Shown: positions 10,733-23,944, numbered from the stretch's first letter. The stretch: DNA of 64,000 nucleotides from Megalobrama amblycephala (GCF_018812025.1 NC_063063.1:1170001-1234000), one strand, 5' to 3'. Notes: a model not told the origin generated them from the sequence alone. A program made the numbers and translations.

Positions 10733-12052
10733 AGAATCAACAAATCAACTACACAACTCAGAACTGGGGAAAAAAAGGGCTTAAATACACAATGAGCAAT
10801 AATGAAGTAAACAAGGAACAGGTGTTAAACTGATTAGAAACCATAGTAACAAGGACGAGAACTCAGGCAACAAGAAAAGTGAAAATGAAACCAAAACAGA
10901 ACATGACCATTACAATATTATTCAAATTATAAGTACTTATAATTATTATCTCAATAGAGGTGACAATCAGTTTGAAACATTCCTATATTATCGGTTCATT
11001 TTTAAAGAAGTGAAAGCTAGATTCATTAGTATTCATAAGTAATATCTGACATGACGGTACACATTGATTTTGTCTCAGGAAAACGAACACACAATTTTTG
11101 GCTAAATGACTGAAGCATGCGGTTGCAGCACACATAGATAATAAATGCTTGAAATGCATCCAAAATAATTCATTGTCAAAACCCAGTTTTAGTTTTGCAC
11201 TGTAGCCTGTTTTATCCCAGTACACCAAAAACATCAGTTTTCTCCTTTTATTGGTAATAATAAATTATGTCTTTCCTCTAACAGGAAAGACATAATTTAT
11301 GGCTTCTTTATGAAGCCATATTTGTGTTTTTCAGGCACGTGCACAAACAGGCCTGTATCAAATGTTTGAGACTCTGTAAATCCACTGATAGTGTGTTAAA
11401 AGAGATTTGCTTTTGTGTTTTGCCCCATTAATCCAACACGGCACTGAATCCGATTGTGATTATGACAGACAGGTCAAGAGTGTGCTGTAGAAATGGAGGG
11501 ATTTTTGTTTTATGTTGTTCGTCAGCGGCTGCCGACAGAATGATACCAGATTAAAAACATGCAGCGCGTACAAGCTTCAAGGTGATGCACTGAGAAAAGC
11601 CAGTGTTTTGCAGTGTACCACATGTCATTTTATTAAAGCAATAGTTCAACACAAAAAAAATTATCAATATATCTGTCATCATATAAAAGTAGATATTTTG
11701 GAGTTGTTTTGGACCCCAATGACTTATGGACAAAAATTGTATCGGAAACATCAATTATGACAGGATTTACATTTTTTAATTTTGATAAAAATATTATTGA
11801 TTCAAATGCACTGACACTATTGGATGAGAACAAAGCTGAGCTGCATAATGACATTTTGTCTGAGTAATGACATTTTGACAAATTGTCTTATAGAGCTGCT
11901 TTACTGCTAAAATTGTATTCGTTCTATGAACTTTGCAACATTACCACTGTTATTTTCTTAGTTTTTTACTGTAAAGCTGCTTTGAAACAATCTGTACTAT
12001 ATAAAGTGCTACAGAAAAAAATGCAATTTGACTTTAAAGCACATTCACTGTG
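10733..12052. other. Intergenic, no gene seen
   Basis: AT-rich sequence with several short overlapping ORFs on both strands (10983-12152), none with a recognisable domain or splice context. The ORF at 11883-12152 runs into copy C and is therefore partly repeat-encoded. The region contains the hairpin listed separately. Confidence 0.5.
11260..11300. other. Perfect 18-bp hairpin followed by a second small hairpin
   Basis: ATAAATTATGTCTTTCCT (11260-11277), a 5-base loop, then AGGAAAGACATAATTTAT (11283-11300) form an exact 18-bp inverted repeat. Immediately after, GGCTTC-TTTAT-GAAGCC (11301-11317) forms a 6-bp stem. Function unknown; it is too short for a typical microRNA precursor. Confidence 0.8.
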
Positions 12053-13503
12053 CACTCAAAAAAATGCTGGGTTAAAAACAACCGAAGTTGGGTGGAAAAT
12101 GGATAAAACCCAGCGATTGGGTTTTTTTAACCCAGCAAATGGGTTGTTTTAACCCAGCGGTTGGGATGTTTTAACCCAGCGATTGGGATGTTTTAACCCA
12201 GAAATTGGGATGTTTTAATCCAGAAATTGGGATGTTTTAACCCAGCGGTTGGGTTGTTTTAACCCAGCGGTTGGGATGTTTTTACACAGAAATTGGGATG
12301 TTTTAACCCAGCAAATGGGTTGTTTTAACCCAGCGGTTGGGATGTTTTAACGCAGCGATTGGGATGTTTTAACCCAGCGATTGGGATGTTTTAACCCAGA
12401 AATTGGGATGTTTTAACCCAGCGATTGGGATGTTTTAACCCAGCGATTGGGATGTTTTAACCCAGAAATTGGGATGTTTTAACCCAGTGATTGGGATGTT
12501 TTAACCCAGAAATTGGGATGTTTTAATCCAGAAATTGGGATGTTTTAACCCAGCGGTTGGGTTGTTTTAACCCAGAAATTGGGATGTTTTAACCTAGCAA
12601 AAGGGTTGTTTTAACGCAGCGATTGGGATGTTTTAACCCAGCGATTGGGATGTTTTAACCCAGAAATTGGGATGTTTTAATCCAGAAATTGGGATGTTTT
12701 AACCCAGCGGTTGGGTTGTTTTAACCCAGAAATTGGGATGTTTTAACCCAGCAAATGGGTTGTTTTAACCCAGCGGTTGGGATGTTTTAACGCAGCGATT
12801 GGGATGTTTTAACCCAGAAATTGGGATGTTTTAATCCAGAAATTGGGATGTTTTAACCCAGCGGTTGGGTTGTTTTTACCCAGAAATTGGGATGTTTTAA
12901 CCCAGCAAATGGGTTGTTTTAACCCAGCGGTTGGGATGTTTTAACTTAGCGATTGGGATGTTTTAACCCAGCGATTGGGATGTTTTAACCCAGAAATTGG
13001 GATGTTTTAACCCAGCGATTGGGATGTTTTAACCCAGAAATTGGGATGTTTTAACCCAGCAAATAGGTTGTTTTAACCCAGCGGTTGGGTTAAATGTTTG
13101 CCCAATGTGCTGGGTAGTTTTATTTAACTCAACTATTGTTTAAAATTGACTATATGTCTGTCTTAAAATTAACCCAAAGTAGGTTGGAAATAAAAATCAG
13201 ACACATAATTACTAGAGGCAACAATAATAATCAAAAGGTGATCATTTATTAATAAGCAATTTAATAAATGTTTATTGTTTAATTATTCTTAAAACTTATT
13301 AATAAATGTTCATTTCCAACATATTTTGGGATCTTTTTCAGTAAGCAATACAGTAATTTTTAAATAATAGTTGAGTTAAATAAAACTACCCAGCAGGCTG
13401 GGCAAACATTTAACCCAATCGCTGGGTTAAAACAGTCCAATTGCTAATTTTATCCATTTTCAACCCAACTTGAGTTGTTTTTAACCCAGCATTTTTTAGA
13501 GTG
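12053..13503 (+). mobile_element. Palindromic MITE-like element, copy C (complete)
   Basis: Left end CACTCAAAAAAATGCTGGGT, a 22-bp array (about 12100-13091), the AT-rich core (13092-13420), and right end AACCCAGCATTTTTTAGAGTG closing at 13503. The left arm keeps the ATCAGACACATAATTACTAG block, but the matching block of the right arm is deleted, the opposite of copy A. No ORF. Confidence 0.9.
12100..13091 (+). repeat. 22-bp minisatellite inside copy C
   Basis: About 45 units of the TTTTAACCCAG type, here mostly with GGGATG instead of GGGTTG and with AGAAATT, GCGATT, GCGGTT and GCAAAT spacers. The composition of variants differs from the other copies, suggesting each array expanded independently. 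Confidence 0.95.
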
Positions 13504-15060
13504 TCGTATCAATTTATGAAAATTGCAATTTTATGAGGTATTCCACACACAAATTGGGATTTCCTGTAAACACAAAGCATTCTTGTGAAAAAATCACAAA
13601 TGACAGACTTCATCCATTTGATTCTGTCACATTCAGGTGACCGTCTGCCGCTGTTTGTCAGATGATCCCATTCATCGGCAGGATGTCACAGTGATATTGA
13701 TCTCATGTCTAATTGGAGACGTTAATAAAGTCACCGTCTTCTCCTATCGACTGCTTCACTCATCATCAATCAGGTCTGTATGAGGCTGCTGCTCTCAAAT
13801 GACATTGGATGTTTGACTTTGGGGTTAAACACTGATTTTTTTTATCATATCATAAAGCATTTATTCAAAACACTTTAATTCCCACAAACGTAGAGTCATT
13901 CTAGAACTGGAAAGCCCCTCTGGTCCTGATATTGGCTCATTGTTTATAGACCTGAACTCAGGCCTGTGAGCGATTGCTCAGCTTCTTGCGATTGGAATAA
14001 GATTAGAATGCAACAATATTGACTCTTTGTAATTAGACGGGGTCATTAGGTCTGTGCCGTTTAGGGCCATAAAAACAGATTTGGCTCCTGGAATGTTGCG
14101 GTGCTGGCAGATCATTCCGCCCAAGCTGAAATTAAATTGCTGTGGTAATGTGTAAAGGGAGGAGCGGCTAATAAAACACAGGGGTTCGGATATGTGCTGG
14201 AGAGCTGTAAAGGTTTTATGGAATAATCTAGGGAAAACTGCGCTTTTATAATTCATATAATCCAATGCACACAGTTTTTGCTCTTGTGTTTTCTAGGCTT
14301 GCTTTTTGTTTTTGATTATTGCCACCAGGACAACCACACCTTTCATCACACACGGCTGTTGCTTGGTCGAAATCGAATTTCCATGATAGTTTGATCATGG
14401 AATTCCTTATATGATTTAGGGAATGATAGAGAGCTTTATTTTAGCACCCATGGGGACACGCGGTACGTGTTGGACGGTGTGATGGACTTCATAAAGAATG
14501 ATTGTCTGTGTGACCCCTGCGTGACCCGCCGGTCTCTTATGAACGCAGTCGCTCCTTCAAACCTGTGCACTTATTGACCCAGCGCTGAAGACTGCAAAAA
14601 CCACTATATGATGCACAGTTCAAAGGGCGCCGGGCTTCTCGTCTTACATCTTCTTTAGTGAGGAAAAATAATGGGTTATCGCTTCTTGAAGTGATTACAA
14701 GACCCACACCTTCAAGTGAGGCTGACTAATTTGATTGTTTTCCAGACACAAATGAAAAATCATGGTGCAGTGTTGATCTGATGCATAAAGAAATGCATTC
14801 CTTTTATCAGCAATTGTATTTCATTGCTTCCTCAGTGAACCTTTCTTTGAAAACCAGATATAAGATGGATGTTGTCTGAAAATAAACCCCTGTGTCCTTT
14901 AAAATTGTGTGGCTACAACAAAACCAAAGAAGTTCAATATTGTCCATCACATGCTCTCCTTACGAAAATAGCTCTGAATGAATACAATGAATAAAACCAA
15001 CAGTTGTGTCTCTGACAAAGACTTTGGATATATAAAAAACAGTAGCAGAGTTTGATTTCT
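13504..15060. other. Low-repeat intergenic sequence, no gene seen
   Basis: Relatively balanced composition with no arrays. The short ORF at 13978-14265 (minus) shows no recognisable domain. Blocks near 13620-13780 and 14080-14620 could be conserved non-coding sequence, but only a cross-species alignment could tell. Confidence 0.4.
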
Positions 15061-15061
15061 G

Positions 15062-18000
15062 AATGAATCAGTGTTTTGATGATTCAATGACTCACTCATA
15101 AAGTCAGTCACTAGTTTCATTCCTAAACTAATTATTTTTTTTAACAAATCGGATGAGTGAATGATTCAATGGCTCACTCATGAAGTCAGTCACCTGTTTT
15201 GTCCCTAAATGAATCGTTTTGAACAGAATCGGATGAGTGAATGACACAATGGCTCACTCATAAAGTCAGTCACTTGTTTCATCCCTAAATGAATCATTGT
15301 TTTGAACAAATCGGATGAGTGAATGATTCAATGTCTCACACATAAAATCATACGCCGATCAGTCTGCGCAGCACCGATGCATCTTGATGATTCAATGACT
15401 CACTCATAAAGTCAGTCACTAGTTTCGTTCCTAAACTAATCATTTTTTGAACAAATAGGATGAGTGAATGATTCAATGGCTCACTCATGAAGTCAGTCAT
15501 TAGTTTTGTCCCTAAATGAATCATTTTGAACAGAATTGGATAAGTGAATAATTCAATGGCTCACTCATAAAGTCAGTCACTTCTTTCATCCCCAAACGAA
15601 TCACTGTTTTGAACAAATCAGATGAGTGAATGATTCAATGGCTCACTCATAAAGTCAGTCACATGTTTAGTTCCTAAACGAATCACTGTTTTGAACAAAT
15701 CGGATGAGTGAATGATTCAATGGCTCACTCATAAAGTCAGTCACTTCTTTCATCCCTAAACGAATCACTGTTTTGAAAAAATTGGATGAGTGAATGATTC
15801 AATGGCTCACTCATAAAGTCGATCACTTCTTTCATCCCTAAATGAATCATTGTTTTGAACAGAATCGGATGAGTGAATGACACAATGGCTCACTCATAAA
15901 GTCAGTCACTTGTTTCATCCCTAAATGAATCATTGTTTTGAACAAATCGGATGAGTGAATGATTCAGTGTCTCACTCATAAAATCATACGCCGATCAGTC
16001 TGGTCTGCGCAGCACCGATGCATCTTGATGATTCAATGACTCACTCATAAAGTCAGTCACTAGTTTCGTTCCTAAACTAATCATTTTTTTGAACAAATCG
16101 GATGAGTGAATGATTCAATGGCTCACTCATGAAGTCAGTCATTAGTTTTGTCCCTAAATGAATCATTTTGAACAGAATTGGATGAGTGAATAATTCAATG
16201 GCTCACTCATAAAGTCAGTCACTTCTTTCATCCCCAAACGAATCACTGTTTTGAACAAATCAGATGAGTGAATGATTCAATGGCTCACTCATAAAGTCAG
16301 TCACATGTTTAGTTCCTAAACGAATCACTGTTTTGAACAAATCGGATGAGTGAATGATTCAATGGCTCACACATGAAGTCAGTCACTTGTTTCGTTCCTA
16401 AACAAATCATTGTTTGGATCAAGTCAGATAAGTGAATGATTCAATGGCTCACTCATAAAGTCAGTCACTTGTTTCATCCCTAAATGAATCATTTTTTTGA
16501 ACAAATCGGATGAGTGAATGATTCAGTGTCTCACTCATAAAATCATACGCCGATCAGTCTGGTCTGCGCAGCACCGATGCATCTTGATGATTCAATGACT
16601 CACTCATAAAGTCAGTCACTAGTTTCGTTCCTAAACTAATCATTTTTTTGAACAAATCGGATGAGTGAATGATTCAATGGCTCACTCATGAAGTCAGTCA
16701 TTAGTTTTGTCCCTAAATGAATCATTTTGAACAGAATTGGATGAGTGAATAATTCAATGGCTCACTCATAAAGTCAGTCACTTCTTTCATCCCCAAACGA
16801 ATCACTGTTTTGAACAAATCAGATGAGTGAATGATTCAATGGCTCACTCATAAAGTCAGTCACATGTTTAGTTCCTAAACGAATCACTGTTTTGAACAAA
16901 TCGGATGAGTGAATGATTCAATGGCTCACACATGAAGTCAGTCACTTGTTTCGTTCCTAAACAAATCATTGTTTGGATCAAGTCAGATAAGTAAATGATT
17001 CAATGGCTCACTCATAAAGTCGGTCACTTGTTTCGTTCCTAAACGAATCACGGTTTTGAACAAATTGGATGAGTGAATGATTCAATGGCTCACTCATAAA
17101 GTCAGTCACTTCTTTCATCCCTAAACGAATCACTGTTTTGAACAAATCGGATGAGTGAATGATTCAATGGCTCACTCATGAAGTCGGTCACTTCTTTCAT
17201 CCCTAAACGAATTACTGTTTTGAACAAATTGGATGAGTGAATGATTCAATAGCTCACTCATAAAGTCGGTCACTTGTTTCGTTCCTAAACGAATCACTGT
17301 TTTGAACAAATTGGATGAGTGAATGATTCAATGGCTCACTCATAAAGTCGGTCACTTGTTTCGTTCCTAAACGAATCACTGTTTTGAACAAATTGGATGA
17401 GTGAATGATTCAATGGCTCACTCATAAAGTCGATCACTTCTTTCATCCCTAAACGAATCACTGTTTTGAACAAATTGGATGAGTGAATGATTCAATGGCT
17501 CACTCATAAAGTCGGTCACTTCTTTCATCCCTAAACGATTCACTGTTTTGAACAAATCGGATGAGTGAATGATTCAATGGCTCACTCATAAAGTCGGTCA
17601 CTTCTTTCATCCCTAAACGAATCACTGTTTTGAACAAATTGGATGAGTGAATGATTCAATGGCTCACTCATAAAGTCGGTCACTTGTTTCGTTCCTAAAC
17701 GAATCACTGTTTTGAACAAATTGGATGAGTGAATGATTCAATGGCTCACTCATAAAGTCGATCACTTCTTTCATCCCTAAACGAATCACTGTTTTGAACA
17801 AATTGGATGAGTGAATGATTCAATGGCTCACTCATAAAGTCGGTCACTTCTTTCATCCCTAAACGATTCACTGTTTTGAACAAATTGGATGAGTGAATAA
17901 TTCAATGGCTCACTCATAAAGTCAGTCACTTCTTTCATCCCTAAACGAATCACTGTTTTGAACAAATCGGATGAGTGAATGATTCAATGGCTCACTCATG

Positions 18001-18096
18001 AAGTCAGTCACTTGTTTCGTTCCTAAACAAATCATTGTTTGGATCAAATCAGATAAGTGAATGATTCAATGGCTCACTCATAAAGTCAGTAGACTT
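15062..18096 (+). repeat. 82-bp minisatellite, array K
   Basis: About 36 units of 82 bp: GGCTCACTCATAAAGTCAGT, then a CACTTSTTTC block, CCTAAACGAATCACTG, TTTTGAACAAATCGGATGAG and TGAATGATTCAAT. Spacing of GGCTCACT at 17333 and 17415 gives the period. A variant block containing ATACGCCGATCAGTCTG interrupts the series near 15353, 15989 and 16548, marking higher-order duplication of roughly 560-640 bp. The family is the same as the array at 50101-52235. Confidence 0.95.
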
Positions 18097-18620
18097 GTTT
18101 GAGATGCATCTGTGCTGCTCAGACCGATCTGCATATGAAATCAGAGTTCTGCAAGAGCATTTGGAGAGTATACAACTCCTTATGCTTTTGAATCACTTAT
18201 GCAGTACTTTGGTGTCATATGCCAATCAGTCTGCACAGCGCAGATGCATCTCGAACAAGCCTAGACACTTGTTATGCCCCTAAACTAATCATTGTTTGGA
18301 ACAAATCATATAAGTGAATGATTCAATGGCTCACTCATAAAGTCAGTCACTTGTTTTGTTCCTAAATGAATTATTGTTTTGAACAAAATGAAACATAAAA
18401 TGACAAATTGAACACCCTAGTGTCTTGTAGATTTAACGGAAGTGCATACGCAGTGGCCATTGTAAGTCCACAAGACCGCAAATGCACATGAAGTGCACGA
18501 TTTGGGACATGGCCTCACTTGTTTTGTTGCTAAATGAATCATTGTTTTGAACCAATCGGTTGAGTGAATGGTTCAATGACTCACTCTTAAAGTCACTTGT
18601 CGCCGCCTACTGGCCTAATT
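18097..18620 (+). repeat. Degenerate right flank of 82-bp array K
   Basis: Isolated diverged 82-bp units (18268-18390 and 18510-18590) are separated by other sequence. The region ends in AAGTCACTTGTCGCCGCCTA (near 18590), which also terminates the sister array near 52250 (AGTCACTTGTCGCCACCTAC). The shared boundary suggests both arrays lie in copies of one dispersed element. Confidence 0.7.
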
Positions 18621-18884
18621 ATGCAAAAATAAAAAAAATCCCCTCCATTAACACACAGAGTGACTTGTGTATTTACGTGAAAAATACATGTCGCAATACA
18701 AACAGTGACTGCTCAACCAATCAAATTCAAGGAACAGAACCATTGTATAATCATAAATAAGTAAATTTTTCCCCCTCTACTTCCATTCTAGCTGTTTTAG
18801 TACTCTTGCTTAAGCTTGAAATTTGGTATTGCGATACTGCTAATATTTTTTACTCTATATTAATAAATTGCTTTTATCTATATG

Positions 18885-18945
18885 AATTTGTATACGCTAT
18901 GGATAAAATTGTCTGCTAAACGATTAAATGTGAATGTATAAGGTA
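18885..18945 (+). mobile_element. SINE-like 3' tail fragment
   Basis: TATACGCTATGGATAAAATT followed by GTCTGCTAAACGATTAAATG resembles the 3' tail of tRNA-derived fish SINEs (GCTTTGGATAAAAGTGTCT-type), also seen at 27705-27765. Only the tail remains. Confidence 0.5.
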
Positions 18946-19445
18946 AATTCATAACCCTATATGCCTTTTACTGTCGTTAAACGTTCCCCTGAAGAGTCGT
19001 GCTCCACATGAAGAGAGTCATTACACCCAGAGTGAAAACCCCAGTAAAACTACGGGCAGAAATTTACGATTCCCCTGTTAAAGATAAAAAAGTGCCATTA
19101 ACCAATGGACCAAAGCAGTCACAGACCAGGTAATGAAGTCATCACACGTTTTCAAGCCTGAAAACATTACATTGTAGAAGGAGAACTAGACATAAATCCT
19201 TAATATGGTTCTCTCTGACATCTAGATGATCCAAACACATGATGGGATTTGGGACTATGTTCTTATCACCTGTTATATTGGCCCAGCAGCAGGCTATGGG
19301 GTGCATATATGACACTATATGGTTTATCACATTGTATAGTGTCTCCTAGGAGCAAACCTTCATATGATGTCTAAGACAATATAAGCACAGAAGTGTTTAG
19401 GGACATGATACAACAACCAGGGCGTATATACAGTTTCAGTGGTGA
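18946..19445. other. Intergenic, no gene seen
   Basis: No array or coding exon recognised; the small minus ORF at 19142-19330 has no recognisable features. Confidence 0.5.
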
Positions 19446-19692
19446 ATTATTAATAAATGTTCACCTTTTGATTAATATTGTTGCCTCTAGTAATTATGTT
19501 TCATATTTTTAATTTCCAACCTATTTTGGGTTCATTTTAAGCCAGCTATAAGGTAATTTTTAAACAATAGTTGGGTTAAATAAAACTGCCTAGCACATTG
19601 GGCAAACATTTAACCCAACCAGTTAAAACAACCCAATCGCTGGGTTTGTCCATTTTCAACCCAACTTGTTTTTTTTTTTAACCCAGCATTTT
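19446..19692 (+). mobile_element. Palindromic MITE-like element, copy D (right half only)
   Basis: This half-copy begins in the core (TTATTAATAAATGTTCACCT), passes TTGCCTCTAGTAATTATG and AACAATAGTTGGGTTAAATA, and ends at a degenerate terminal repeat (AACCCAACTTG, then AACCCAGCATTTTTGAATATG). It has only about one 22-bp unit. Confidence 0.8.
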
Positions 19693-20221
19693 TGAATATG
19701 CCACACCAAAATGTCGACTGGAATGAAACATGTAAATTCAGACTTCACACCAGCCACCTTTGGGCAACAGTTCCCATTCAGTTCTGAGAACAAAACCTTC
19801 ATTCAGATGTTAAAAATAAATTGTATAACACGGCGTATCAAACAGCGCCTGCTCACAGCACAAACATGGCAGTTGCTCCTGCACTCTTTTCAGGATCACT
19901 GATCCGAGACCTGTTAGTGGTTTCCGCATAAAGAGGGAGATTTGAGCATAGGGAGAGAGAACAAAACCCCCGTAGAATCGTGACACGTCTTTTCCCAAAG
20001 GCTTGACTGAGTGCACAAGCTGTCATCTCTCACTGAGACTGGTCAAACGGATTCACAGAGAAACTGGATGAATGGACACTCTCACACTGAAAGGAAAGCT
20101 GCTTTAAAATGTTTGCATGTTCTTTGCATTTTTGCGATGACATTTCTCACATGAAATTGTTAATCTAGGGGCTCTTTAAACGTCTTTCATACTGTTCACA
20201 CTATTCCTTGCATTTGTTCCA

Positions 20222-20475
20222 CAAAATCTGAAGCGGCACAACTGTTTTCAACATTGATAATAATCAGAAATGTTTCATTAGAATGATTTCTGAAGGATCA
20301 TGTGACACTGAAGACTGGAGTAATGATGCTGAAAATTCAGCTTTGATCACAGGAATAAATTACACTTTACTATATATTCACATAGAAAACAGCTGATTTA
20401 CATTATAATAATATTTCACAATTTTTACTGTATTTTTGATCAAATAAATGCAGCTTTGGTGAGCAGAAAAAGGCT
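20222..20475 (-). mobile_element. Common interspersed repeat, copy 1 of 4
   Basis: Contains AATGATTTCTGAAGGATCAT, GTGACACTGAAGACTGGAGT and AAATGCAGCTTTGGTGAGCA. The reverse complement of these strings recurs at 23491-23675 (in part), 44672-44940 and 54046-54440. No coding capacity: short ORFs in it are by-products. Class not assigned. Confidence 0.8.
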
Positions 20476-20635
20476 GCAAATGTCATGAAAATGACACGAA
20501 AAATGTCACAATACAAAAAAATAAATAAAATAATGTTTTATTTAATGTTTTATCACCAAACCACAATGTGAAGTTTTCACCCCTTGTTCTGTCTTAAAAG
20601 TGCAGCTGAACCTCTTTCAAAATTGCAATGTGAAA

Positions 20636-22205
20636 ACACGTCTTAACCCAGGGTTAAAAGTGGCCTTATTACAGTGTTTATAGAGATGATAACCCAGGGT
20701 TAAAGTGGCCTTATTCCAGGGTTTACAGAGATGATAACCAGGGTTAAAAGTTGCCTTATTCCAGGGTTTACAGAGATGATAATCCAGGATTAAAAGTGGC
20801 CTTATTCCAGGGTTTGTATAGATGATAACCCAGGGTTAAAAGTGGCCTTATTCCGGGGTTTATAGAGATGATAACCCAGGGTTAAAAGTGGCCTTATTCC
20901 AGGGTTTATAGAGATGATAACCCAGGGTTAAAAGTGGCCTTATTACAGTGTTTATAGAGATGATAACCCAGGGTTAAAGTGGCCTTATTCCAGGGTTTAC
21001 AGTGATGATAACCAGGGTTAAAAGTTGCCTTATTCCAGGGTTTACAGAGATGATAATCCAGGATTAAAAGTGGCCTTATTCCAGGGTTTATATAGATGAT
21101 AACCCAGGGTTAAAAGTGGCCTTATTCCAGGGTTTATAGAGATGATAACCCAAGGTTAAAAGTGGCCTTATTCCAGGGTTTATAGAGATGATAACCCAGG
21201 TTTAAAAGTTGCCTTATTACAGTGTTTATAGAGATGATAACCCAGTCTTAATGTGGCCTTATTCCAGAGTTTATATAGATGATAACCCAGGGTTAAAAGT
21301 GGCCTTATTCCAGGGGTTACAGAAATGATAACCCAGGGTTAAAAGTGGCCTTATTCCAGGGTTTATAGAGATGATAACCCAAGGTTAAAAGTGGCCTTAT
21401 CACAGTGTTTATAGAGATGATAACCCAGGGTTAAAGTGGCCTTATTCCAGGGTTTATATAGACGATAACCCGGGGTTAAAAGTGGCCTTATTCCAGGGGT
21501 TACAGAGATGATAACCCAGGGTTAAAAGTGGCCTTATTCCAGGGTTTATAGAGATGATAACCCAAGGTTAAAAGTAACCCAAGGTTAAAAGTGGCCTTAT
21601 TACAGTGTTTATAGAGATGATAACCCAGGGTTAAATGTGACCTTATTCCAGGGGTTACAGAAATGATAACCCAGGGTTAAAAGTGGCCTTATTCCAGGGT
21701 TTATAGAGATGATAACCCAGGGTTAAAATGGCCTTATTCCAGGGTTTATATAGACGATAACCCGGGGTTAAAAGTGGCCTTATTCCAGGGGTTACAGAGA
21801 TGATAACCCAGGGTTAAAAGTGGCCTTATTCCAGGGTTTATAGAGATGATAACCCAAGGTTAAAAGTAACCCAAGGTTAAAAGTGGCCTTATTACAGTGT
21901 TTATAGAGATGATAACCCAGGGTTAAAGTGGCCTTATTCCAGGGTTTATATAGATGATAACCCTGGGTTAAAAGTGGCCTTATTCCAGGGGTTACAGAGA
22001 TGATAACCCAGAATTAAAAGTGACCTTATTCCATGGTTTATAGAGATAATAATCCAAGGTTAAAAGTGGCCTTATTCCAGGGTTTATACAGATGATAACT
22101 CAGGGTTAAATGTGACCTTATTCCAGGGTTTATAGAGATGATAACCCAGGGTTAAATGTGACCTTATTCCAGAGTTTATAGAGAAGATAACCCAGGGTTA
22201 AGTGC
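20636..22205 (+). repeat. 46-bp minisatellite
   Basis: About 34 units of 46 bp: GATAACCCAGGGTTAAAAGT, GGCCTTATTCCAGGG and TTTATAGAGAT. Each unit holds the palindrome-like AACCC-A-GGGTT. Near-identical blocks repeat at longer range: the sequence from 20692 recurs from about 20962, and the AAAAGTAACCCAAGGTTAAA junction occurs near 21573 and near 21868. Boundaries with unique DNA are sharp. Confidence 0.95.
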
Positions 22206-22770
22206 ATCGATTATAAGCGTGTGATCTCATTTAAAAAAGACTTTATGGGTTAAAATCTTTGTTTCCAGGATGATCAAAACACAGCCCACAGTGGGAGGAT
22301 CAGATGACCGCTGGCCATTCATCAATAGTGTTTGTGTAATGGGCAGTAATCTAATGTCCATTAGGGTCGTGGAGCATATGCACAGGCTGTGATCTCACAT
22401 CTGCTCTCCACAGGGACACCGAGCACAATCATCTTCCTGGCAGTCTGTTCAACAATGTTTTGCTTTCTAATGTATGCAAAGACACAGATGAGCAGACTTT
22501 TTTTTTCTTTTTTTTTACATACAGAAAGCATTGAAAGAGTAACACAGGGTAAAATCACATTTGTTGAGATTGGCTGTAGCGTGCAGAAAAAAAATGTAAA
22601 GAGTGACACCATCACAAAAACAACTTGAACAAAAGTCCTTAATTGACTGTACTGATGTGGTAATGGGAGCGCTTTACTGTGAACCAGCTTATGGCTATAA
22701 GTGTTCATTCCTTTCTCAATCTTGTTCCTCTCTCCCATTGCTTCCTTTCTTTTCTATCAAAAAATGTGTA
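22206..22770. other. Intergenic, no gene seen
   Basis: The overlapping ORFs on both strands at 22361-22738 (125 aa minus, 79 aa plus) show no recognisable domain. The T-rich tract at 22498-22517 accounts for the KKEKK and FFSFFF residues. Not called as genes. Confidence 0.5.
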
Positions 22771-23227
22771 ACTTAAAAATGGTGCTGGGTTAAAAAAAAC
22801 TAAGTTGGGTTGAAAATGGACAAACCCAGAGGTTGGATTAAATGTTTGACCAACGTGCTGGGCAGTTTTATTTAACTATTGTTTAAAAATGACTATACGT
22901 CTGTCTTAAAATGAAGCCAAAATATGTTGGAAATTAAAAATCAGACACATAATTACTAGAGGCAACAATAATAATCAAAAGGTGAACATTTATTAAAAAG
23001 CAATTTAATACATGTTTACCGTTTAATTATTATTCATTAAATTATTAATAAATGTTAATTTCCAACATATTTTGGGTTCATTTTAATACAATAGTTGAAT
23101 TACATTAAACTTCCCATCAGGTTGAGCAAACATTTACCCAACCGCTGGGTTAAAATTAACCCAGTTGCTGAGTTTGTCCATTTTCAACCCAACTTGGGTT
23201 GTTTTTAACCCAGTATTTTTTAGAGTG
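22771..23227. mobile_element. Palindromic MITE-like element, copy E (compact, no array)
   Basis: A 457-bp copy with both ends: left ACTTAAAAATGGTGCTGGGT, right AACCCAGTATTTTTTAGAGTG. Both core arms are present, though the right arm is shortened, and only one or two 22-bp motifs per arm. This is the closest thing in the window to an unexpanded form of the family. No ORF. Confidence 0.85.
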
Positions 23228-23490
23228 TGTGAGTTTGGGGCTGGACTGTCTGGTTGTCAGTGTTTAGAAAACCTGTTTGAAAACAGATATTATTGTTGCA
23301 ATTTTGTGCCACTAGTGATGCAGAAACTATGCATTTAACCTTTATAAAAAAGAATTACAATGAGTTAAATTCAAAGAAATTAATATACCTGTTGTTATAG
23401 GGTAGTTTTTGATAATATATTTAATTTTTAAGAATTAAATACCTATAAACATCTTACTAAACACACAACAAATGTGATATTATGGTTTTT

Positions 23491-23675
23491 TAAGTCTCTT
23501 CTGCTCACCAAGGCTGCATTTATTTGATCAAAAATACATGATTTGCTGCTTAAGAAACATTTCTGATTATTATCAATGTTGAAAACAGTTGTGCTGCTTC
23601 ATATTTTTTGGAAATGATATTAATAACATTTCACAATATTATTGTTGCTGTATTTTTTTTTTATCAAATAAATCT
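23491..23675 (+). mobile_element. Common interspersed repeat, copy 2 of 4 (internally deleted)
   Basis: CTGCTCACCAAGGCTGCATT, ATCAAAAATACATGATTTGC and TTATCAATGTTGAAAACAGT match the copies at 44672 and 54046, but the middle part carrying TCAGTGTCACATGATCCTTC is missing. Confidence 0.7.
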
Positions 23676-23944
23676 GTTTTGAGCATATTGAAATAACATG
23701 TCATTTCAATTCAGCTTCCTGTGGGGCGTTGTCACACTTTCATTGTGTTTTGTTTTAAAATTCAATGACTTTTAGTTTCCTTTGTCCTTAGTTTCCCACC
23801 ATCATTACTGTAGTTTCCGTGGTTATTCATTAATTAGTTCACCTGTTTGTGTTCAAGTCGTTATCATGTGTATTTATAGCCTTCCTTTTGTTCAGTTGTC
23901 ATGTGTTCACTGAGTTTCACTGTTATGTTGTTTGATCATGCTGG

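Noticed and set aside
22361..22738. 125-aa minus-strand ORF
   Set aside because: No recognised family, low-complexity Lys/Phe runs from a T tract, and an opposing ORF of similar quality on the plus strand.
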